Assembly (NCBI GenBank): GCA_016195965.1
Contig: JACPYR010000013.1
Location: 1 to 44,816 of the forward strand
Origin: Nitrosomonadales bacterium
GTDB lineage: Bacteria; Pseudomonadota; Gammaproteobacteria; Burkholderiales; Gallionellaceae
Length of the DNA: 44,816 bases
Reading direction: 5' to 3'
The translations under genes were made by a program, and so were the position numbers. The notes under the pieces are model-generated. The model did not search any database, had not been told where the DNA came from, and was given only the letters and a program-made list of their open reading frames with translations. Below, in pieces: positions 16,578 through 25,391 of the stretch (the stretch's first letter is position 1; every line of letters begins with the position of its first letter).

Positions 16578-17675
16578 ATGGAAAATCGCAGAATTAAGGT
16601 GCTGGTGATCGACGATTCCGCGCTGATACGCAGCGTGATGAAAGAAATCATCGACCGCGAAAAAGATATGGAGTGCGTCGGCGCTGCGCCCGATCCGCTG
16701 GTGGCGCGCGAGATGATCAAATCGCTCAATCCGGATGTGCTGACACTGGATGTGGAAATGCCCAAGATGGACGGGCTGGATTTTCTGGAGCGCCTGATGA
16801 GGCTGCGCCCGATGCCGGTGGTGATGGTTTCCACGCTGACCGAGCGCGGCTCCGACATCACTTTCCGTGCGCTGGAGCTGGGCGCGGTGGACTTCGTCTC
16901 CAAGCCGAAAATGGATATCGCCCACGGCATGGAAGAATATGCGCTGGAGATTACCGACAAGATCAGGGCTGCCGCCCAGGCGCACGTGCACACGAAAAAG
17001 ACGGTTGCGCCCATGGTGATACAGGAGCGGCTTTCCGCCGATGTGATCCTGCCCAGCAATGTTCCGGGACGATTCTCTTCGACCGAGAAATTGATCATCA
17101 TCGGCGCCTCGACCGGAGGCACAGAGGCGATCAAGGAGGTATTGGTGCGGCTACCCGCAGATGTTCCGGGGATATTGGTGACCCAGCACATGCCGGAAAA
17201 TTTCACCAAGTCTTTCGCGGAGCGCCTGAATAGCCTGTGCAAGATTTCTGTGAAGGAAGCGGAAAATAACGAGCGTATCCTGCCGGGCCACGCTTATATT
17301 GCCCCCGGACATTCCCATTTGCTGCTCAAGCGCAGCGGCGCCAACTACATGACAGAGTTGAGCCAGGGGCCGCCGGTAAACCGCCATCGCCCGTCGGTGG
17401 ACGTGCTGTTCCGCTCTGCGGCCAATTATGCCGGGGCCAATGCGTTGGGCATCATACTCACCGGCATGGGCAAGGACGGCGCGCAGGGTTTGCTTGAGAT
17501 GAAGAATGCCGGCTGCCATACTATCGCCCAGGATGAGGCGACCTGCGTGGTATTCGGCATGCCCAAGGAGGCCATAGCAATGGGCGGCGCATGTGAAGTA
17601 TTGCCGTTGCAGAATATCGCGCAGCGCACCATGACTTATCTTGCCCAGCACAGCGGCAAGGGCAATCGAGTTTGA
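16578..17675 (+). CDS. cheB: CheB receptor methylesterase/deamidase (second copy)
   Basis: This 365-residue protein has a receiver domain with phospho-acceptor Asp58 (LTLDVEMP), a linker, and an esterase domain with catalytic Ser178 (GASTGG), His204 (TQHMPENF) and Asp300 (GMGKDGAQG). All residues needed for activity are present. The order cheR2-cheD2-cheB2 repeats that of cheR1-cheD1-cheB1, pointing to an ancient duplicated adaptation cassette. The STAS gene starts 23 bases downstream. Confidence 0.96.
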   Translation: MENRRIKVLVIDDSALIRSVMKEIIDREKDMECVGAAPDPLVAREMIKSLNPDVLTLDVEMPKMDGLDFLERLMRLRPMPVVMVSTLTERGSDITFRALELGAVDFVSKPKMDIAHGMEEYALEITDKIRAAAQAHVHTKKTVAPMVIQERLSADVILPSNVPGRFSSTEKLIIIGASTGGTEAIKEVLVRLPADVPGILVTQHMPENFTKSFAERLNSLCKISVKEAENNERILPGHAYIAPGHSHLLLKRSGANYMTELSQGPPVNRHRPSVDVLFRSAANYAGANALGIILTGMGKDGAQGLLEMKNAGCHTIAQDEATCVVFGMPKEAIAMGGACEVLPLQNIAQRTMTYLAQHSGKGNRV

Positions 17676-17698
17676 TATACGCTTAACCGGGAGATAAC

Positions 17699-18010
17699 AT
17701 GGTTTTTAAAGTAACGACGCTGGATAAAGTGGCCCGCATCGAGATGGCCGGTCGATTTGATTTTCAAATACACCGGGAATTCAAGGGCGCATATGACAAA
17801 TTTCTGGATGAAACCGGCATAGTCGAGGTCGAGATCGAGTTGAGCCAGGTCAGTTATCTGGACAGCTCCGCCCTGGGAATGTTGATGTTGCTCAATAAAC
17901 GCGCACATGAAAAAAACAAGACCGTGACCTTGCTCAATCCCTCCCCCGGAGTGGCTCAAGTGCTTGAGGTTGCGAATTTCAACAAGCTGTTCAATATAAA
18001 ACAGGCCTGA
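17699..18010 (+). CDS. STAS-domain anti-anti-sigma-type protein (HsbA-like)
   Basis: This is a 103-residue single STAS domain. The conserved loop YLDSSALGML places the predicted phosphorylatable serine at Ser56/Ser57, as in SpoIIAA and RsbV. In partner-switching systems the unphosphorylated STAS protein binds an anti-sigma factor or another partner; a kinase and a PP2C phosphatase set its state. Both enzymes are fused in the next gene (18069). No sigma or anti-sigma gene is present in the window, so the output may be a remote partner such as FlgM or a diguanylate cyclase, as known for Pseudomonas HsbA. That parallel is inference from domain content and chemotaxis context. Confidence 0.88.
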   Translation: MVFKVTTLDKVARIEMAGRFDFQIHREFKGAYDKFLDETGIVEVEIELSQVSYLDSSALGMLMLLNKRAHEKNKTVTLLNPSPGVAQVLEVANFNKLFNIKQA

Positions 18011-18068
18011 TATTTTCAAAACAAATATTAATCCGTTACCCTGATAAGCCCCATTGCACGGGATACAC

Positions 18069-19841
18069 ATGCGCACCAACCTGCCAGTCAGCAACGTAGA
18101 ACAGCTCATTCCCGAAGACGAGGTGCTGATTTCCAAAACGGACCTGAGAGGGCAAATCACATACTGCAATCAGCCTTTCTGCAGGATATCCGGATATGAT
18201 TTATACGAATTGAGGGGGGCGCCGCACAATCTGATCCGCCACCCCGATGTACCTGCGGAATTGTTTGCCTGCATGTGGCAACAAATAAAATCCGGCAAGC
18301 CTTGGCGCGGGATACTCAAAAACCGCTGCAAGAACGGCGATCACTACTGGGTTGAAGCAAACGTGAGCCCGATACTTCAGGACGGCGAGATCACCGGTTA
18401 TTTATCGCTGCGTTACAAGGTTTCGCCGGAACAGATTGCCATCGCCGAGCGAGCCTATCAAACCAAACAGTTTGAATTGATGTATTCGGACAAGTCCGAC
18501 CAGAATTACATCATCGAATTGCAACTGCGATTGGCCCAGAAAATCGCCTCCATGGAATCTCTCCATGAGCAAAGCACCAGCGATCTGGCGGTGGCCGGTA
18601 ACATCATATCGCGCATTTCAAATGCATTCGGCTCGTCCGACCCGCTGGTCAGGACGCGTATCGTTCCGGCGGAGCAATGCAGCGGAGACCTCATCCTGAT
18701 GTGTCGAACCCCGGTGGATATATTGCATATCATGCTGGCAGACGCCGTTGGGCATGGTTTGGTCGCAGCCATCAATTTACTGCCGCTTAGCCAGATTTTC
18801 TTTTCGATGTCGAAGAAAGCGCTTTCGATCCGGGACATCGCAGTGGAACTGAACTCGAAGATACACCAGCTGATGCCGCCGGAGTGCTTTATTTCCGCCG
18901 TTATGGTTTCAATCGATTTTCGCAAGCGGTGCATCGAGGTTTGGAATGGGGGGATCCCAGCCCCGTTGCTGTTCAGTCTGGATGGCAGGATGCTGCACAA
19001 GTGGTCGGCGCGTAATCTGCCACTGGGGATACTCGATAATGCATCCTTCTCACCCGCAACGGAGGTTTTGTATTACGACGAAGATTGCCAGTTGTTTATG
19101 TTTTCCGATGGCTTGTCCGAAGCGGTATCGCCACAGGGTGAGCAGCTAGGGAATGGGCGTATAGAGGAAATGCTGGCCGGTACGCAGCCGGACTCCCGTT
19201 TTGAGGGCATATTCGGCATGCTGGAAAATCACCTATCCGGAACCCCGGCACATGACGATATTTCTGTAGCCGTGACTACGCTCTATGCCGCAGAAATAAA
19301 TGAACAACCTGCGTCCCGTTCCGGCTCATATCAGGGATATGAGTCAAACAGAGATTGGCGTATCGAGATCGCGCTGGGCGCGGAGGAACTGAAATATCTG
19401 GATGTCATTGCGCTGCTTTCCCAGATGCTCAACGAAATTCATTTTGCGGACGAGCACCGTTCCTCTTTATTCGTCATATTGAGCGAACTGCTGAATAATG
19501 CGCTGGATCACGGCATTCTCGATTTGGACTCCACCGTCAAGCAGGGGCCGGATGGATTTGAAACATATATGAATCTGCGCGACGAGAAATTGCGTTTTCT
19601 GAAACAGGGGTATATCGGAGTTGGGCTGGAAAAAATGATAATAGATGGAAAGAATGGCATAAAAATTCGTGTGGTCGATAGCGGCAAAGGTTTCAATTTG
19701 TCGTCAATCCGTCCGGATACGCTCAATCGGAATACACAGCAGCAGTTTGGAAGAGGCATCGCGCTGGTGCAAAAATTGGCCTATAAGGTGGAATATTCTC
19801 CGCAAGGCAACTCGGTTGTCGCTTATTATGTTTTTGCCTAG
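18069..19841 (+). CDS. Aer-type PAS / SpoIIE-like PP2C phosphatase / RsbW-like HATPase fusion
   Basis: This 590-residue protein starts at ATG 18069, preferred over the TTG at 18054. Domains: an Aer-like PAS (about 8-125; HNLIRHPDVP, KNGDHYWVEAN), a helical linker, a SpoIIE/RsbU phosphatase (about 195-405) and an RsbW-like kinase domain (about 430-590). The PP2C metal-binding acidic residues are visible in SGDL, LADAVGHG, FSDGLSEA and HDDIS. The kinase domain has ELLNNALDHG, VVDSGKGF and GRGIALV. It probably phosphorylates and dephosphorylates the adjacent STAS protein in response to redox or oxygen sensed by the PAS. Pseudomonas HsbR has the same PP2C-HATPase pair but a receiver domain in place of the PAS. 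No transmembrane segment is seen. Confidence 0.9.
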   Translation: MRTNLPVSNVEQLIPEDEVLISKTDLRGQITYCNQPFCRISGYDLYELRGAPHNLIRHPDVPAELFACMWQQIKSGKPWRGILKNRCKNGDHYWVEANVSPILQDGEITGYLSLRYKVSPEQIAIAERAYQTKQFELMYSDKSDQNYIIELQLRLAQKIASMESLHEQSTSDLAVAGNIISRISNAFGSSDPLVRTRIVPAEQCSGDLILMCRTPVDILHIMLADAVGHGLVAAINLLPLSQIFFSMSKKALSIRDIAVELNSKIHQLMPPECFISAVMVSIDFRKRCIEVWNGGIPAPLLFSLDGRMLHKWSARNLPLGILDNASFSPATEVLYYDEDCQLFMFSDGLSEAVSPQGEQLGNGRIEEMLAGTQPDSRFEGIFGMLENHLSGTPAHDDISVAVTTLYAAEINEQPASRSGSYQGYESNRDWRIEIALGAEELKYLDVIALLSQMLNEIHFADEHRSSLFVILSELLNNALDHGILDLDSTVKQGPDGFETYMNLRDEKLRFLKQGYIGVGLEKMIIDGKNGIKIRVVDSGKGFNLSSIRPDTLNRNTQQQFGRGIALVQKLAYKVEYSPQGNSVVAYYVFA

Positions 19842-20040
19842 GCCATGATTTTCATTGCGACCAGATAGGCAGAGAAAATAAGCGTGGCCCCGGAATCGGC
19901 GCTGGGAATCGATTGCGTAATCGGCTCTGCTGTTATGATGCGGGTGGCATGGCTGCCCGATTATCCTGGACGAATTTCTCGACGACAGCCTGCTGTTCGA
20001 TAGCGGCAAACAGCTCTATCCATATCTCTCTTAGGCGAAT

Positions 20041-20898
20041 ATGAACAAGGCCATTACTGAATTGGTGCAGGGTGTAGACAATCTGATCACGTTGCCGGAT
20101 GTGTTCGTGCGCATCAATAGATTGGTGGAAGATGCCAATAGCAACATGGCTGACATCGCCAAAGTCGCCGGGCAGGATCCTTCTTTTTCCATGCGCTTGT
20201 TGCGCGTCGCCAACAGTACTTTCTACGGGTTCCCGTCTACAATAGACACTATCCCCAAGGCGGTCTCCATCATCGGCACCAGCCAGATACGCAGCCTGGC
20301 GCTAGCCACTTCGGTGGCAAGTTCATTCGAAGGGCTGCCCAATTCGCTGGTGTCGATGGGGAATTTCTGGAGGCATAGCCTGTACTGCGCCATCGCGGCG
20401 CGCATCCTGTGCAAGCAGGCGCACAAGTGCGATCCCGATGCGGTGTTTACTGCGGCTTTGTTGCACGACATCGGCGAGCTGGTGATTTTTAACCGTATGC
20501 CGCAACAAGCCAAAGAGGTCTTGTATCTGGTTTTGGACAGCGCAGATGAATTGCCCGTTTATCTTGCAGAACGCCAAATCATGGGTTTCGACCACGCTCA
20601 GGTGGGCGGGGAACTTGCCCGCCAATGGCAGTTGCCACCCATGCTGGTGGAATGTATCGAGTGCCATCATGACATCCGCTCCGCACAACATTTCCCTCGC
20701 GAAACCGCGTTGGTGCATATCGCCAACAGCCTGGCACTGATGGCGGAAACACAGACTCTAGATCAGAAAGATGTTTCGCCTATCGATCAGTTAGCCTGGC
20801 AAATCGTCGGCCTGGATGCCGGTCAGGTCATTCCTGCAGTAGTAGGCGAGGCCCAGGAAATGATCGCCGAAGCCGAAAAACTTTTCATCGGCAAATAG
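20041..20898 (+). CDS. HDOD-domain signalling protein
   Basis: This 285-residue protein consists mainly of an HDOD domain (about 12-215), a relative of HD phosphohydrolases found in signal transduction proteins. It shows FSMRLLRVANSTFYG and SIIGTSQIRSLAL, and the HD-like LLHDIGELVIFNRM. Enzymatic activity of HDOD domains is generally not established. The start ATG follows TTAGGCGA. cheD3 begins 5 bases after its stop, so the two are almost certainly co-transcribed. The 199 bp upstream (19842-20040) hold no convincing gene. Confidence 0.9.
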   Translation: MNKAITELVQGVDNLITLPDVFVRINRLVEDANSNMADIAKVAGQDPSFSMRLLRVANSTFYGFPSTIDTIPKAVSIIGTSQIRSLALATSVASSFEGLPNSLVSMGNFWRHSLYCAIAARILCKQAHKCDPDAVFTAALLHDIGELVIFNRMPQQAKEVLYLVLDSADELPVYLAERQIMGFDHAQVGGELARQWQLPPMLVECIECHHDIRSAQHFPRETALVHIANSLALMAETQTLDQKDVSPIDQLAWQIVGLDAGQVIPAVVGEAQEMIAEAEKLFIGK

Positions 20899-20903
20899 CG
20901 AAC

Positions 20904-21533
20904 ATGCCCACCCCTCCCAATAAGCCTTTGCCCTTGCCTGGATTTGAACATATCAAGCGCGCCTGGAACGAGGTTTACGCAGCTTATGCGGCCCGCTTGA
21001 ATCCCGGCGAATACTATGTGACCAGGAACGACGAGTGCATCTACACCACCTTGGGTTCCTGCATTTCAGCCTGTATCCGCGATAGGGTGAGCGGTGTCGG
21101 CGGCATGAATCATTTCATGTTGCCTGCCGTACCGGGCGACGCAGGACTGAAGAGTGAGGATGTCAGTTACGCAACCCGTTATGGCAACTTTGCTATGGAG
21201 CACATGATCAACGAAATCTTGAAAAACGGTGGCTATCGCAAGAACCTGGAGGTCAAGCTGTTTGGCGGGGGGCGCATTATTGCCGGCATGACCGATGTGG
21301 GCAAACGCAACATAGAGTTTGTAAGAAAATACATCGCGATAGAAGGATTGCAAGTTACTTCTGAAGATGTCGGCGACACGGTCCCGCGCATGGTGGTGTA
21401 TTTCCCTAGCACCGGGAAAGTGCGCGTCAAACGGCTGCGTTCTCTGCATAACAATATCGTTGTGGATATGGAGAGCAGCTATCAGCGCCAGATAGTCGAA
21501 AAACCAGAGAGCGGCGAGGTCGAGTTGTTCTGA
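20904..21533 (+). CDS. cheD: CheD receptor deamidase (third copy)
   Basis: This 209-residue CheD has catalytic Cys53 (TLGSCISAC) and His70 (GGMNHFMLP), followed by KLFGGGRII, VGKRN and PRMVVYFPSTGKVRVKRL. It is closer to CheD2 than to CheD1 and lacks the four-cysteine insertion. The tail GEVELF resembles those of mcp2 (GDVELF) and CheD2. Its ribosome site is weak and translation is likely coupled to the HDOD gene. A REP/MITE-like element begins on the next base after the TGA stop. A third CheD with no accompanying cheR or cheB is unusual. Confidence 0.94.
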   Translation: MPTPPNKPLPLPGFEHIKRAWNEVYAAYAARLNPGEYYVTRNDECIYTTLGSCISACIRDRVSGVGGMNHFMLPAVPGDAGLKSEDVSYATRYGNFAMEHMINEILKNGGYRKNLEVKLFGGGRIIAGMTDVGKRNIEFVRKYIAIEGLQVTSEDVGDTVPRMVVYFPSTGKVRVKRLRSLHNNIVVDMESSYQRQIVEKPESGEVELF

Positions 21534-21737
21534 ACTTCTCCAGTGGGAGCGGCTTTAGCCGCGATTGGTCGCTCGAGTTTACTGCCCGCATCGCCGCTCA
21601 AAGCCGCTCCCACAAAGGACTTGCTCGATAACTCCATTAGGGTTAATCAACAGTGCAACGCTACACCAGCCATTCCACTTGGCCGCCAAAATACGGCAGC
21701 CAAGTGGCTGGTTATGTGGCTTGAATTGCGGTTTTTA
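21534..21737 (-). repeat. REP/MITE-like element, copy 2 (long form, inverted)
   Basis: This is the reverse-complement orientation of the element at 2851-3084. It has the 23-base palindrome arm at 21543-21565 and a partly decayed second arm at 21590-21613. The CAGTGCAACGCTACAC end segment and the additional hairpin module extend to about 21737. The outer end beyond the palindrome is missing where the cheD3 stop codon lies. It occupies the convergent gap between cheD3 and glgP1. Confidence 0.85.
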
Positions 21738-21768
21738 GCATCAAAGCACTTGTTGGGCAGTTCAGGGG

Positions 21769-24240
21769 TTAATCGAGCACCGGTTTTGCTCCCCATATTT
21801 TTGCCGCATAGTCGCTTATGGTGCGGTCGCTGGAAAATTTTCCCATGCCGGCCACGTTGAAAATCGCGCGGCGCGTCCATTGCTCCCGGTCGCGGTAAAG
21901 CGCATCCACACGTTCCTGCGCGGCGACGTAAGCGGCATAATCGGCCAGCAGTAAGTATTGGTCACCACCTTGGGTAAGGTTGCGGACGATAGATTGGAAT
22001 CGATCGGCCCGGTCGGGCGAGAAGTAACCCGAACCTATCATGTCCAGAGCCCATTTCAACTCGTTGTTGGTCTGATAGTAACTCCAGGCGTTGTAGCCGG
22101 AACTTTTCAGCTCGGCGACTTCTCGGGTGTTGAGCCCGAAGATGAAGATGTTGTCTTCACCGACTTCCTGCATGATTTCGATATTGGCACCATCCAGCGT
22201 CCCTATGGTCAGTGCGCCATTCAGCGCAAGTTTCATGTTGCCGGTGCCTGACGCTTCGGTGCCGGCGGTGGAGATTTGCTGAGACAGGTCGGCGGCAGGA
22301 ACGATCTCGCTGGCGGTCGTCACATCGTAATTGGGGATAAAGACCAGTTTGAGCAGGCCGCGCACGGCTGGATCATTGTTGACGATGTCGGCGATGCTGT
22401 TGGCGAGTTTGATGATCAGCTTGGCGGTGGCATAACCAGGCGCCGCTTTGCCGGCGATGATCACGGTGCGCGGCACGACATCCAGTTCCGGGTTGGAGCG
22501 GATACGGTTATAAAGCGTGATCACGTGCAGCAGGTTGAGCAGCTGGCGCTTGTATTCGTGGATGCGTTTGACCTGCACGTCGAACAGGCTGTCCGGATCA
22601 ATCACAATACCCAGCTTGTTCATGACCAGTGCGGCCAGGCGCTCCTTGTTGGCGCGTTTTACCGCGCGGAATTCCGCCTGGAATTTCTTGTCGTCCGATA
22701 GTTTTTTGAGATGCTTCAGTTGCGACAAATCGGTGATCCAATCCTTGCCGATGCGACTGGTTATCAGCTGGGTCAGTCCAGGGTTGGCCTGGTTGAGCCA
22801 CAAGCGCGGCGTGATGCCGTTGGTGATATTGGTCAGCTTGCCCGGATAAACGCGATCAAAGTCGGCAAAGATGGTGGTTTTCATCAGCTCTGAATGGAGC
22901 TGCGCCACGCCGTTGACATGATGGCTGCCCACGATGGCCAGATGCGCCATGCGCACCCGCCGGCCACGGGTTTCTTCGATGATGGACATGCGTTTGAGCA
23001 ATTCCGAATCGCCCGGAAAGTGGTGCATGACATTGGTCAGGAAGCGCTGGTTGATCTCATAGATGATCTGCAAATGGCGCGGCAGAACCGACTCGAACAG
23101 CGACACCAGCCAGGTCTCCAGCGCTTCGGGCATCAGCGTGTGGTTGGTATAGGAAAAGGTACGCGTGGTGATGTCCCAGGCATGATCCCATTTGAGGTGG
23201 TGCAAATCCACCAGCAGGCGCATCAGTTCGGGGATGGCGATCGCGGGGTGGGTGTCGTTAAGCTGGATCGCCACCTTGTTTGGCAGTTCATCGAAGCCGT
23301 GGTGATGTTTCTGGAAGCGGAACAGGATGTCTTGCAGTGAGGCGCTGACAAAGAAATATTGCTGCTTGAGGCGCAGCTCCTTGCCCATGTCGGTGGTGTC
23401 GTCCGGGTAGAGCACCTTGGACAGGTTCTCGGATTGATTCTTGTCTTCGACAGCCCTGATGTAATTGCCTTCGTTGAAATACTTCAGGTCGAAGTCGCGC
23501 GAAGCCTTGGCAGACCACAGTCGCATGTTGTTGACGGTGTCCAGGCCGTAGCCTGGTATAGGCGTGTCATAGGCCATCGCCATCACATCGTCGGTATCCG
23601 TCCAGTGGAAGTGCGAGTTGCCGTGCTCGTCGATAAATTGCGCGACACGACCGTGGAATTTGACCGGGTATAACACTTCAGGGCGGGGGAATTCCCATGG
23701 ATTGCCGTAACGCAGCCAGTTATCCGGATGTTCCACCTGCCAGCCATCCTCGATCTTCTGATGGAACATGCCATATTCGTAGCGTATGCCCATGCCATAG
23801 CCGGGTATGCCCATGGTTGCCATGGAATCCAGGAAGCAGGCCGCCAGCCGTCCCAATCCGCCATTACCCAGCGCGGCATCGAATTCCATGTCTTTCACAA
23901 TGCTCAGATCGATGCCCGCTTCGCTGCATGCCTTGCGCACTTCATCCTCGAAGCCGATGTTCAGCACGCTGTTCATCAGGCTGCGCCCGATCAGAAATTC
24001 CATCGAAAGGTAGTACACACGCTTGGCGTCTTCGACGTAGTAGCGGCGCATCGTGGCCATCCAGCGCTCGATCAACCGTTCACGAACCACATTGGCGATG
24101 GTGAAGAACCAGTCGCGGTCGGTGGCCGTGATCGGGTCTTTACCAACTGAATAAATCAGATGATTGGTCATAGATTGCTGGACCGAATTCAGGCTGGGAT
24201 TGAGCGGTTCGAGCGGTAACTCTTTCGAAGTTTTTGGCAT
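21769..24240 (-). CDS. glgP: Glycogen/maltodextrin phosphorylase (GT35), first copy
   Basis: This 823-residue PLP-dependent phosphorylase releases glucose-1-phosphate from alpha-1,4-glucan ends. The ATG at 24240 (MPKTSKEL) is chosen because a strong Shine-Dalgarno (GAGGAGA) precedes it and the longer frame adds only unconserved residues. Family landmarks: YYLSMEFLIGRSL, DAALGNGGLGRLAACFLDS, QLNDTHPAIAIPELMR, VKRIHEYKRQLLN, and the PLP lysine in EASGTGNMKLALNGALTIG. It is transcribed divergently from gnd across 230 bp with no gene between, so shared regulation is possible. It is one of three GT35 enzymes in this window. Confidence 0.96.
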   Translation of the reverse strand: MPKTSKELPLEPLNPSLNSVQQSMTNHLIYSVGKDPITATDRDWFFTIANVVRERLIERWMATMRRYYVEDAKRVYYLSMEFLIGRSLMNSVLNIGFEDEVRKACSEAGIDLSIVKDMEFDAALGNGGLGRLAACFLDSMATMGIPGYGMGIRYEYGMFHQKIEDGWQVEHPDNWLRYGNPWEFPRPEVLYPVKFHGRVAQFIDEHGNSHFHWTDTDDVMAMAYDTPIPGYGLDTVNNMRLWSAKASRDFDLKYFNEGNYIRAVEDKNQSENLSKVLYPDDTTDMGKELRLKQQYFFVSASLQDILFRFQKHHHGFDELPNKVAIQLNDTHPAIAIPELMRLLVDLHHLKWDHAWDITTRTFSYTNHTLMPEALETWLVSLFESVLPRHLQIIYEINQRFLTNVMHHFPGDSELLKRMSIIEETRGRRVRMAHLAIVGSHHVNGVAQLHSELMKTTIFADFDRVYPGKLTNITNGITPRLWLNQANPGLTQLITSRIGKDWITDLSQLKHLKKLSDDKKFQAEFRAVKRANKERLAALVMNKLGIVIDPDSLFDVQVKRIHEYKRQLLNLLHVITLYNRIRSNPELDVVPRTVIIAGKAAPGYATAKLIIKLANSIADIVNNDPAVRGLLKLVFIPNYDVTTASEIVPAADLSQQISTAGTEASGTGNMKLALNGALTIGTLDGANIEIMQEVGEDNIFIFGLNTREVAELKSSGYNAWSYYQTNNELKWALDMIGSGYFSPDRADRFQSIVRNLTQGGDQYLLLADYAAYVAAQERVDALYRDREQWTRRAIFNVAGMGKFSSDRTISDYAAKIWGAKPVLD

Positions 24241-24470
24241 ATCACGAATCTCCTCTGTGAAAGGGAAGTATAAACAGGATTCCGCTATACGTCTTGTCAA
24301 TTGCAGCGAGCCGGGAGCAAGTGGGGAGATCATCCATATCTGCCCTTTATACGGATGAATTACGGCATATAATCCGTTCGGAATTTTGCAAAACTATAAC
24401 TCTGGTTCAAAGCCTCCAGTCCAGTTGGACTGCAATATTTTTTCTGGCATTATTTTTTGGGGAGACGTTT

Positions 24471-25391
24471 ATGCGTATGGCGATGGTGGGGCTGGGCAAG
24501 ATGGGCGGTAACATGGTGCGCAGGTTGCGCCGGGGGGGCATCGAGGTGGTGGGGTATGACCGCGCTGCGGAGGTGGTCGCGCAATTGGCCAGGGAGGAGG
24601 GCATGATAGCCGCCGCTTCGGTCGATGATGCCGTCACCAAATTATCCGGCCCGCGCGTGGTGTGGCTGATGCTGCCTAGCGGCGATCCGACCGAACAGCA
24701 GATACGCGCGCTGGCGCCGCGGCTGTCCAAAGGGGACGTCATCGTCGATGGCGGCAATTCGAATTATCACGACAGCCAGCGGCGCGGCGCATGGCTGGCT
24801 GAGCAGGGCATAGGCTTCATGGATTCCGGCACATCAGGCGGCATCTGGGGACTGGAGAACGGCTATTGCCTGATGGTCGGCGGCACGCCGGAAGTGGCGA
24901 AAATAATGACCCCAGTACTCAAGGTGCTGGCTCCTTCGGCAGAGCGCGGTTGGGCACACGTGGGCCCTGTCGGTTCCGGGCATTTCACCAAGATGATACA
25001 CAACGGCATCGAGTACGGCATGATGCAGTCTTTCGCTGAAGGGCTGGAGCTGCTGCGCGGCAAACAGGAATTCGATCTGGATCTGGCGCAGATCACCGAG
25101 CTGTGGCGGCATAGTTCGGTGGTGCGCAGCTGGCTGCTTGACCTCACCGCAGAAGCCTTGAAACACGACCAGGAGCTGGCGCAAATCGCGCCGTATGTGC
25201 CGGATTCCGGAGAGGGTCGCTGGACCGTGGTGGAGGCTGTGGATCAGGGCGTCGCGGCGCCGGTTCTGACGCTGGCATTGCAGATGCGCTTCAACAGCCA
25301 GAACCAGACCGGTTATGGTTATCGTCTGCTGTCTACGATGCGCAATGCCTTCGGCGGGCACGCGGTCAAACATACGGACGAGAAATCATGA
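24471..25391 (+). CDS. gnd: 6-phosphogluconate dehydrogenase, decarboxylating, short class
   Basis: This 306-residue enzyme converts 6-phosphogluconate to ribulose-5-phosphate and CO2. The start is ATG 24471 with GGGGAGA upstream. The Rossmann motif VGLGKMGGNMVRRL, the substrate-binding DGGNSNYHDS and SGTSGG, and the catalytic-region GSGHFTKMIHNGIEYGMMQ are present. It belongs to the short (about 300-residue) class rather than the 470-residue one. The second beta-strand ends in Asp (VVGYDRA), which in this fold favours NAD+ over NADP+; this is inference. The gene overlaps zwf by ATGA and heads the gnd-zwf-glk-pgl operon. Confidence 0.95.
   Translation: MRMAMVGLGKMGGNMVRRLRRGGIEVVGYDRAAEVVAQLAREEGMIAAASVDDAVTKLSGPRVVWLMLPSGDPTEQQIRALAPRLSKGDVIVDGGNSNYHDSQRRGAWLAEQGIGFMDSGTSGGIWGLENGYCLMVGGTPEVAKIMTPVLKVLAPSAERGWAHVGPVGSGHFTKMIHNGIEYGMMQSFAEGLELLRGKQEFDLDLAQITELWRHSSVVRSWLLDLTAEALKHDQELAQIAPYVPDSGEGRWTVVEAVDQGVAAPVLTLALQMRFNSQNQTGYGYRLLSTMRNAFGGHAVKHTDEKS

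Noticed and set aside
18000..18060. Sigma-28-like promoter before the PAS-PP2C-HATPase gene (CCTGATAA)
   Set aside because: The -35 element is off by one base in spacing and weak; co-transcription from upstream is a simpler explanation.
19938..20037. 31-codon open stretch upstream of the HDOD gene ending in a stop that overlaps its ribosome site
   Set aside because: No start codon with a ribosome site and no recognizable motif; could be a relic of a gene end but cannot be supported.
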